Source: Thalassia testudinum (taxonomy: Eukaryota; Streptophyta; Magnoliopsida; Alismatales; Hydrocharitaceae). Taken from it: a stretch of 64,000 bases of DNA. Location of the stretch: positions 153,314,501 to 153,378,500 of the forward strand of contig JAZHRO010000063.1 of assembly GCA_037157565.1 (NCBI GenBank), read 5' to 3'. The notes under the pieces were generated by a model, which saw only the letters and a list, made by a program, of their open reading frames with translations, searched no databases and was not told the origin of the DNA. Below are positions 57,159 to 64,000 of this stretch, piece after piece (the first letter of the stretch is position 1; each line of letters opens with the position of its first letter). The translations under genes were made by a program, and so were the position numbers.

Positions 57159-59214
57159 TCTGTGATGACCCGAGTCCCTTCAAACAATGAAACCCGAGTC
57201 ACATGTGCTAACAACCAGCACAACCTACCCACAAGATCACAATCACCCAACACATAATCATAAAATATAAACATATCCAACAAACAATTCATATTGCAAA
57301 ATTTAAAGGAACATAAATTGAATACTAACAAGAAGATTTATCGTAGTATAGAATCCCAAGGAGATGTACAATGGAAATCCCCTTGCGAACTGCCAAGTAT
57401 ACCTAAGTATGGAACCCAACAACATGTCAGTAAAAACTAAGTAGAGTAGAAACAATAATAGCAGAATGTAATAGTAATCAAGCACAAGAGAAAATGGGTA
57501 CTATAGCTTTAATTAACCTATTTATTAAGCATCTCGTTATTCGATTCCATTTCGTATATTGGAAGCCCAATTTATTATAGTCCACCATTTGTCAATCGAC
57601 ACCTCAGGGCACGAGATGATTTTGTGTAACTTCCTGCAGTGCAAGACCAATATAAGCCACTCTCCTGGCCAGGAAGACCACTTATACCCACCGAGTCACT
57701 GCCCTCCATCACCCTGGGGTCATTGCGTAAAGAGGTGGCGGCTACGTCGTGTAGCGTGATCACGTACAAGCGCTATGTACACTGAACCACAGACAGCCAA
57801 CAACCCACCAACTGGCTGAGAAAGAAACCACTCCAACCCTCGAGCCCTGCAATCTGCTATCCCAATTGGCCGCTAAGCCTAACCAAAGAGTCGTAGGGAG
57901 GCCAGAAACTCCTTAAACCAGCCTTGAATTGTTCTAAAAAGACCAAAGCTACAGCCAAAATCCAGCAAGTAGCGGGCTGAAACTAGTAACCTAATTCCTT
58001 TACTTTCTGACAATTCAGTCATACTGATTATTTGATCATTTCTAGATAACTGTATCTTTTGTTCTTGTTAAATCCAATCTTATTTAAAAATTCCACATCC
58101 TTAAGTCCAAGATGTACATGCATTCATATCATCTCTAATATTATGATGGTGATTCCATACCATTTATCAATTACAATCTTGATGGAACTGATTTCGCATA
58201 GATCCGAAAATCCTTAGAAATTTTATATTACCAATTCCGAGATTAACAAAATCCTCATTATCTTCCACCCGTTCATTTACAGGTATTTCTAAGTTCATGA
58301 CAATTGCCCCATATTAGCCGTTTAATAAAGAATGTTACAGAACTTGTTTTATGGAAAATGAATCTTATTTCATACATGAAATAACAAGCTACATATGATC
58401 CTTAATTCTTAATCCTTCTCATAAAATCCAGTTATTTCCTAAATTTCCCATAAACTAGGGAAAAATATTAGAATCATTTTACACATGATAAGACTATATC
58501 TAATAAGTATAAATGCAGTATAATCCGATAAATCATGACAATCTAATAGTTAATTAAATCCAATTAATTACTCACAATCTAAGTAACCGACTTGATTTAC
58601 AGCATTCATATTTAAGATTCAAGTACCCTTTAAATAGCAAGAACACGAAGACGGGTTCCAATCTCAGCAAGAGGTAAGAACACACGCTAAACGATGCAAT
58701 ACCCCAAGAAAATCCCTACGTAGACAAATCACATGGAAGAGAGAGATTACTCTACCTAATGTCATCGGAGGGTCACAATGACTCCAAACCATATGCACAG
58801 GACCTGGGGGTAGTATCCACACCCGCCTTGAAATCCACACACGTACCAGGGCAAGACTTGATTCAAACGGACCAACAACATGGTTGGGGACACCTAATCA
58901 CATTTCTGATTTTTCACTAAAGAAAGAGTACTCAAAAATGAAAATAAACCACACCAACACATAGTACACATTGATATGATTCCAATGGTACCTTATTTGT
59001 CGAAATCTGAGGTCGGGAAGGCCTCGAACCACTCAAAATAGAGTGAAGGGGTCCCTGAACTAAACCAGACCGGTCAGCCTACATGACCGACCCCCGATCC
59101 ATCGCAACCCGCCACACGTTGTGCCCCCATTCGCACCAGTGCCCGCTCACGGATTGCCCGCTCATGCCCGCTCGAATGGCACCATGCGTCGTGCTCTCTC
59201 GTGCTGCTCGTCAC

Positions 59215-60669
59215 TGACGGTCGTGAAACGCGTTTGTGTAAAGTCGCTCGTTATAGCATGTTTTACAACGTCAATTTTAATAAGAAGAATCGAACATGAG
59301 TTCAAGTGTCGAACACAGGGATGCGTGAAATCGGATCAAATACTCACTTTGGTGTCACAAAAAATTCATCGTTTGATTCGCTTGCAAAAGAGAGAATAAG
59401 AAAGAAAGAGAGAGAGGGGGAGAGAGAGAGAGGGAGATAGGATTAGAGAGTCATAATAGAGATATGAGAACAATAGATCTAATATTTACTCTATTGACTA
59501 TCAAATGTAGTATTCAACAATATGTAGATGAATGCTTAAATGAAAGAAATGAACTACACTATCCAAATAAAATAAAACTAAGAACAAGGAAGAAGAAAGC
59601 GTCGAGGCAACCACAGTGGTGGAGGAGCTTTTGTTGATGGCTGAACGTCTTCACACCCTTGCCTGGAGCTCTAAGGAGTGGTGGAGTTGCTTAGGTAGAT
59701 GATGGGTGAAAAAGGGGGAGGATAGGCCCTTTTATAATGGAGGGAGAAGGCCAAAAATCATCCTTGGGTCAACAGCGACATTCAAAACATCTCTAAAGAC
59801 CCACTGCAGGCATCGCTGTAGCCCCCACCCTTGCATCTGCTGGCCCACGTGCCCTGCTCGGCGTTCGTGCATGCATGTGTTGGCGCGCGCTGTGCACTGC
59901 GCACTATTGCTGCTATGCCGCACACGTGTTGCGCTATGCATGCGCTACAGTTGCTGCCCATGTGCCTTGCTTCAATTGCTAGGGGGGTTGCAGGCATTCG
60001 AACCTGCGCCCCTCCCTTAGGAGTGCATCTAAGACCACTTTGTTGCGGCCATGAAATCATCGCGAGGAGGAGCTCTGGACACATGGCGTCGATGGCTTCT
60101 CAGTCGTTGGATCAACATCCAAGGGCTGGGAATGGAGGATGCACATGTAGAAGCACCGATGTTGGAGCTGCTTGGCCGATGTTGGGAGGCCTAGATAGCA
60201 CCATGTGGTGCCATCTAGGTCGTCCATCTTCTTTCTATTGTAAAGGATGCCATGGTGCTCGAATCGAGATGATTCCTGCATTGCCGAACTGCGATCGTCG
60301 CTCCGGATCCATTCGTACAATCGGATTTTTCATCTGTAGCCCGTAAGGATGTCACATTGCTCCCTGGCCATTGATCTTCCTTGAACTTGTTGTGGGAGCT
60401 ACGGAGGTTGGATAGAGGTGATTTTGAGTCCGTTGGACTCCGTTCGTCGATACGGATCCATTTGTACGGTCCGATCACTCATCTGAGACCTATTTCAATA
60501 TGGACTTGTGCACATGGTCATTAAACATTGATTCTAAGCAATCTCAGCATCAAATAATGCATAATGCATGTAATGACCCCAAACCTACTATAACATGTCA
60601 TTCTTGCACAAGTACCCTCGAAATTGACTATAATTGATAATATTAACACTGATAATTGTAGAGTCATCA
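59215..60669 (-). repeat. Solo LTR F (E/C-related family) inside LTR G
   Basis: 1455 bp: plus strand TGACGGTCG...GAGTCATCA, flanked by gtcac (59210-59214) and atcac (60670-60674), a TSD with one mismatch. The U5 motif GTGTCGAACACAGGGATGCG is near 59308, a (GA)n tract at 59400-59445, TATA (CCTTTTATA on plus) at 59728-59736, and a tRNA-like A/B-box pair at 59994-60041. The U3 end around 60200-60340 resembles the LTR of C near 34580-34740. Confidence 0.88.
59990..60041 (-). other. tRNA-like A and B boxes with paired T-arm in solo LTR F
   Basis: Minus strand: AAAGTGGTCTTAGATGC (60041-60025) resembles a tRNA D-arm, and GCAGGTTCGAATGCCTGC (60007-59990) is a T-arm with a 5-bp perfect stem. It closely recalls the plant tRNA-Ser T-arm (GCAGGTTCGAATCCTGC). 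Acceptor and anticodon stems are not intact. Probably a tRNA-derived insertion or SINE-like piece kept in the LTR. Confidence 0.55.
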
Positions 60670-61314
60670 ATCACTCACCCGCACCGCTACGCACACAGCA
60701 TGTGTCATGCATCTGTTACACGTCGCCGGATCGCATGGTGCATGCTCACCAACCCATCGCCTCCACGAAAATTACGATGGGACGCCCGAACTTTTCGCTA
60801 TCGCGAAAAGGTCCCTAAATAAAAAAATTTTAATTTTTAAAAGGAAAATCTTGACGACCCATCTTCCTCTCGTAATTTGAGAGGCTTAGAGGCTAGTGAT
60901 GACCCAAGGACCCAAGGGGGTCCTTTTATAGGTCCAACAGTTGTTGGGATTAGGATTAGTAGGGTGAAATACCTAAAATACCCCCAGGGTTGGGTCCACC
61001 TTATATTTAGGTCCATTTCAACTTATTTTGGCCATAACTTGAGCTATACACCTCAAAATCGCATAAAACAAGCATCGCCAGAAAGCTTGCAATGAGAGGA
61101 ATCCAATAGTACGATATATAGAACCATTTTGATAACATTTGATCAAGGGTTGACTCGAAATATGCTTTTTTTGGCAATTTAAGGAGGTGTTGACACCAAC
61201 ACCGAACCACAATCGGGTTTCCGAGTTTGAATTAACCCAAACCACTTTGAAATGACTCGGAGTCCAGATTTTTTGATGTGAAATTATTCCTAATCGCACT
61301 CTGTATCAAATCTT

Positions 61315-62350
61315 ACATACTAAGTTAGTTGAAGCCAAGGACGTGCCTATCTAGTCTCCCACTCCTCTTGGCAACTTCTCGATTTCCTCTACCTATCACC
61401 TCAACTTTAGAAACTCACCTTCCCTTCAAGTCTTCAAAGTTTTATGGAACCTTAAGCTCCCTTTGCGTATGACCCTCCTTGCATGGAGAATTATCCACAA
61501 CAGGCTCCTTACCAATGATTAAATCCAAGTCTGGGGTATCTCCATGGCTTTTAAATGCCACTGTTGCCCTAATTATCCCAAAGTTGAATCCTTGTCTCAC
61601 CTCCTATCCTTTAGTGAGATCTTCTCATAGACTTTTCACCAAGCTCATCTCCAGCCTATTTCCCCTGATCTATTCCTTAACATTATTAATGGCTCTAGTT
61701 CCCAATTTCATTCCAACAGTATTAAAGGTATTATCATTCTTATCTGGTACCATATTTGGTGGGTTAGGTATAAATTAAGAATGATGGCTTTATTATCAAT
61801 GAGATTCCTTACTTTCTGGAGCACAATTGGAGGAGGTTTAATATGGTCACTTGGTTTCGTCTCGCTCGTCCCACTCACTTTGCTCTGTCTTAGGTTCGAC
61901 CTCTCCTGGGGTTCAAGGCCAATTTCTCTGTTATTCAAACTAGAGCTCACTCTCTCCTAGCTTGGGTGGTGATGATTCCAATGGTAATTTTGTGAAAGCA
62001 GCTGCTGCTAAGGTCCCCATTCTCAATAACAATTTAGCTATCCTCAACTCTACTCACCATTTCCTCTCAAATTGGCACCAAAGAGACTCCCCTATTATTT
62101 TAGAGGTTGATTCATCCATGATTTACTTCTGGTGGAAAGGCAAGTTGAAGGTTCTGTGGAGGGCTCAATGGCGTTACAATCAAGTTTTTTGTCTTTTGAA
62201 TCAACAAATGACCTTGCAATACATACATCCGATGGTGAATAGTCCGGATAAAATCTGTTGATGGGTCTTGGAATTTTTTCAACGTGGAGCATCTTCTCGG
62301 ACCTAGGTGCTGTGGGATTATCAGGCTAGATAAAATCCATTTCCCGCGTA
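61315..62350 (+). pseudogene. LINE ORF2 3' end: zinc-binding and RNase H regions
   Basis: Reads GNFSISSTYHL, then LWNLKLPLRMTLLAWRIIHNRLLTND and FKCHCCPNYPKVESLSHLL (about 61380-61610), the zf-RVT domain that follows reverse transcriptase in plant LINEs (Cys-x-Cys-Cys...Glu...His). After frameshifts an RNase H-like part is seen at about 61960-62260 (NNNLAILNSTHHFLSNW, IILEVDSS with the catalytic Asp). Stops occur at about 61351 (TAG for an expected Trp), 61519 and 61627. Orientation matches the LINE fragment at 6.2-8.6 kb; same LINE or another copy is unresolved. Confidence 0.75.
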
Positions 62351-63674
62351 TTATTGGCTAAGGTTTGGTGTGATGTTTGTTGTTCTCCTCTTCTTTTAAT
62401 TGCTATCTTTTTTGCAGTAGGCCATGAGTCGTGATCCTTCTTTCCCTCTAAGAGGCAGGTTTTAGTCTAGTCCCCCTGGCCCCCTTTTCTTGGCCTCCAG
62501 GGAGTGGGGGATGAATAATATTGGCTCCCATTTTTGGTGAAAATGGTGGAACTAAGGTAGACTAGGTACCAGTAAACTAAGATAAGGGAAGAATTGATTA
62601 AGGAGGTGTAGGAGGGGTTGTGTTTTAATAGGAATAGAATGGAATGAGAGCCCTTGGATTTAATCAAGGGTTGTAATGCTTCCACCACCTCAAAATTAAC
62701 TCAAGCCCTTAGATGACTAGCAAGGGGTGGCCATATGGAGGGCTAAATAGGAGCCATAGGATGTGTGATGTGGTGTCTAAATAGAGTGGAGTGATGTGGC
62801 TTAAGTGGTGGTTAATCGAAGTTTGATGTAGGCCATAGGATGGGGATCTAAAGGAGGATAAAATAGATGGCTAAGGAATCTTGGAGAAGCCACTTAGTGG
62901 ATGGCCAAGAGGGTGAATTGGGAGCGTTAAATTCTAGGATGGTGGGTGATGTTGGTCATGAGAGTTGGTTTGGTTAAGAGGATTGAGGATGGGATATGGC
63001 TGACCATAAGGACAGCTTTGGGAAGCTTCCTATGGCTGGCCATGTGGTGTGAGTGGATAGGTTTTGGGTGGCTTAGGACATGGTTTTTGGTAGATTAATT
63101 TGTCTAAATAGTGGATGGTAGAGAGGGTGTAGGAAGAGGCCATGTGTCCTTGTCTTCCTTTCTTCTTCCTTGTCTTTATATTTCTTTGATCCCTTGTCCA
63201 TGGCTTCTTTTATTCTTCATTATTTAGGCTTCTACAAAGGTGCTTCATCTCCAAAAATTAATCCTCTAGCCTCTCAAATTATTCTCACAATCCTAATACC
63301 TGCAATATTCACAAAAGCAATAATTAGGAACTAAAATTTGTATAAACCCTAATAATGCATCCATGTCTAGAGTATAATAATTATAATCTAAATGCAAGTT
63401 CTAACTTAGGAACTAACCCAAAATTAGGCATATTAGGATTATAAAATAGATTGTTATCACTCTACTACTAGCTCCTCCACCTCCATGGATCAGGAGTTTG
63501 AGGTCCTCCAACACCTTTAATTGAATTGCATTTAACTTAAAATCTCGTGACTCAAATGCAATTGTTAGATACGAAATGTTTTGTTATCATCAAAATGAAG
63601 GACTAAGGTGCATTTGTACCAATAATCTTTCCCTATTGATGATGACAAAATCATAAACAATTAAGATAAAAAAT
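62351..63674. other. Unrecognised sequence after the LINE
   Basis: No gene or clear LTR end is recognised. 62680-63130 is G-rich with repeated 'GGATGG', 'TGGCC' and 'GTGATGT' strings. 63140-63330 is T-rich. No LINE poly(A) tail could be picked out. Confidence 0.35.
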
Positions 63675-63720
63675 TCTCCCCCTTTTTGATATCATCAAAA
63701 TGGCCCATTTTTAATCCTAA
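63675..63720 (-). other. Copia-like PPT signature, minus strand
   Basis: On the minus strand the sequence reads TTTTGATGATATCAAAAAGG followed by GGGAGA, the 'gatgatgacaaa...aagggggag' signature common just before the 3' LTR in plant Ty1/copia elements, Sireviruses among them. A second GATGATGACAAA-like string is at 63636-63650. The matching LTR should lie to the left but was not delimited. Confidence 0.45.
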
Positions 63721-63869
63721 ACTCCTTAATATATGCTCTTCTAAAATTAATTAACTCCTTTTTGACATAATAAAGGAAATAAACTCCCCCTAAATACATG
63801 CATTTCTATGTCAATTTCAAATTTTCAATTAACAAAGAATAAGGGTGACCTCTCCCTTTTTAATGGAAT

Positions 63870-64000
63870 TGTAGAACAAAAATCGGAAAAAGGGAGTCCC
63901 GTAGTTGCAAAACACATCGATCAGATAAAATTTATACCGAAACTCCAAGGGAGTCCCGGGTCGAACACAGGGAGGCGACGTTTACTTTACGTGAAAACCG
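63870..64000 (-). repeat. Partial C-family LTR at the window end
   Basis: From about 63917 the sequence closely follows the U5 part of the C LTR (ATAAAATTTATACCGAAACTC, then GGGAGTCCCGGGTCGAACAC, then AGGGAGGCGACGTTTACTTT). It runs off the window, so its length and status are unknown. Confidence 0.75.

Larger units (their letters stand above)
57161..61308 (-). repeat. LTR G of a tRNA-Met-primed element, cut by solo LTR F
   Basis: From TGTGATGACCCGAG (minus-strand end GGGTCATCACA) to about 61308 (minus-strand start TGATACAGAGTGCG). Without F and its TSD it is about 2.7 kb. A minus-strand TATA box (CTATAAAAGG, 60922-60931) is correctly placed in the right-hand part. The sequence style resembles Ty3/gypsy chromovirus (Tekay/Del-type) LTRs, but without pol this is not certain. 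The right end borders LINE codons at about 61315. No partner LTR is seen. Confidence 0.65.

Noticed and set aside
1..64000. CRISPR arrays, bacterial operons, rRNA genes, host protein genes
   Set aside because: None seen; all recognisable coding sequence belongs to retrotransposons.

Overview
This window looks like repeat-rich, gene-poor nuclear DNA of a flowering plant, of the pericentromeric or intergenic type found in large genomes. The evidence is nested LTR retrotransposons of the Ty3/gypsy Athila type, primer-binding sites complementary to plant tRNA-Asp and tRNA-Met, plant-type LINE fragments, and no recognisable host gene, rRNA or functional tRNA gene. The species cannot be named from the sequence.

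Layout. 1-6.2 kb is degenerate repeat DNA with one minus-strand LTR-like block (about 3861-5380). A plant L1-type LINE (ORF1, then the start of the ORF2 endonuclease) occupies about 6.24-8.57 kb and is cut by a long plus-strand Athila-like element, called B here (8575-50546). B has been stretched to 42 kb by later insertions: element A (minus, 10763-25925, TSD ctgag) in its leader; a 2.27-kb solo LTR (26664-28931, TSD cctat) in gag; and element C (minus, 33510-46912, TSD acgat/atgat) in the integrase. A is itself cut by two solo LTRs (14530-16146, TSD cccgc; 19229-20930, TSD cgctt/ggctt). C is cut by two related LTRs (about 35862-38209; 39153-41319, TSD cccac). With insertions removed, B is about 11.1 kb and A about 11.8 kb, a consistent size for the family.

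To the right, B's 3' LTR is truncated and joined directly to the gag of another minus-strand Athila-like element, E (gag, leader, PBS and 5' LTR, 50547-53803). An AT-rich stretch without recognised genes follows. Next is a tRNA-Met-primed minus-strand LTR, G (57161-61308), cut by a solo LTR, F (59215-60669). A plus-strand LINE ORF2 3' end (zinc-binding and RNase H regions, about 61315-62350), a copia-like 3' signature, and the start of another C-family LTR at the window end complete the picture.

How the parts relate. The Athila-like elements share one plan: LTR, tRNA-Asp PBS, long leader, gag, protease, RT/RNase H, integrase, long 3' noncoding region, PPT, LTR. No env-like frame is seen. All coding regions are broken; in B most stops are CAG/CAA/TGG/CGA codons turned into stops, the pattern expected from deamination of methylated cytosine. 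C keeps gag and protease but has no RT or integrase, so it would have needed enzymes from a relative. The most interesting signals are noncoding and shared between elements: a leader block exactly 272 nt upstream of gag in both C and E, five evenly conserved CACCAAATA motifs in the 3' regions of A and B, a U5-to-leader complementarity around the PBS, tRNA-like A/B-box pairs inside two LTRs, and promoter-proximal inverted repeats.
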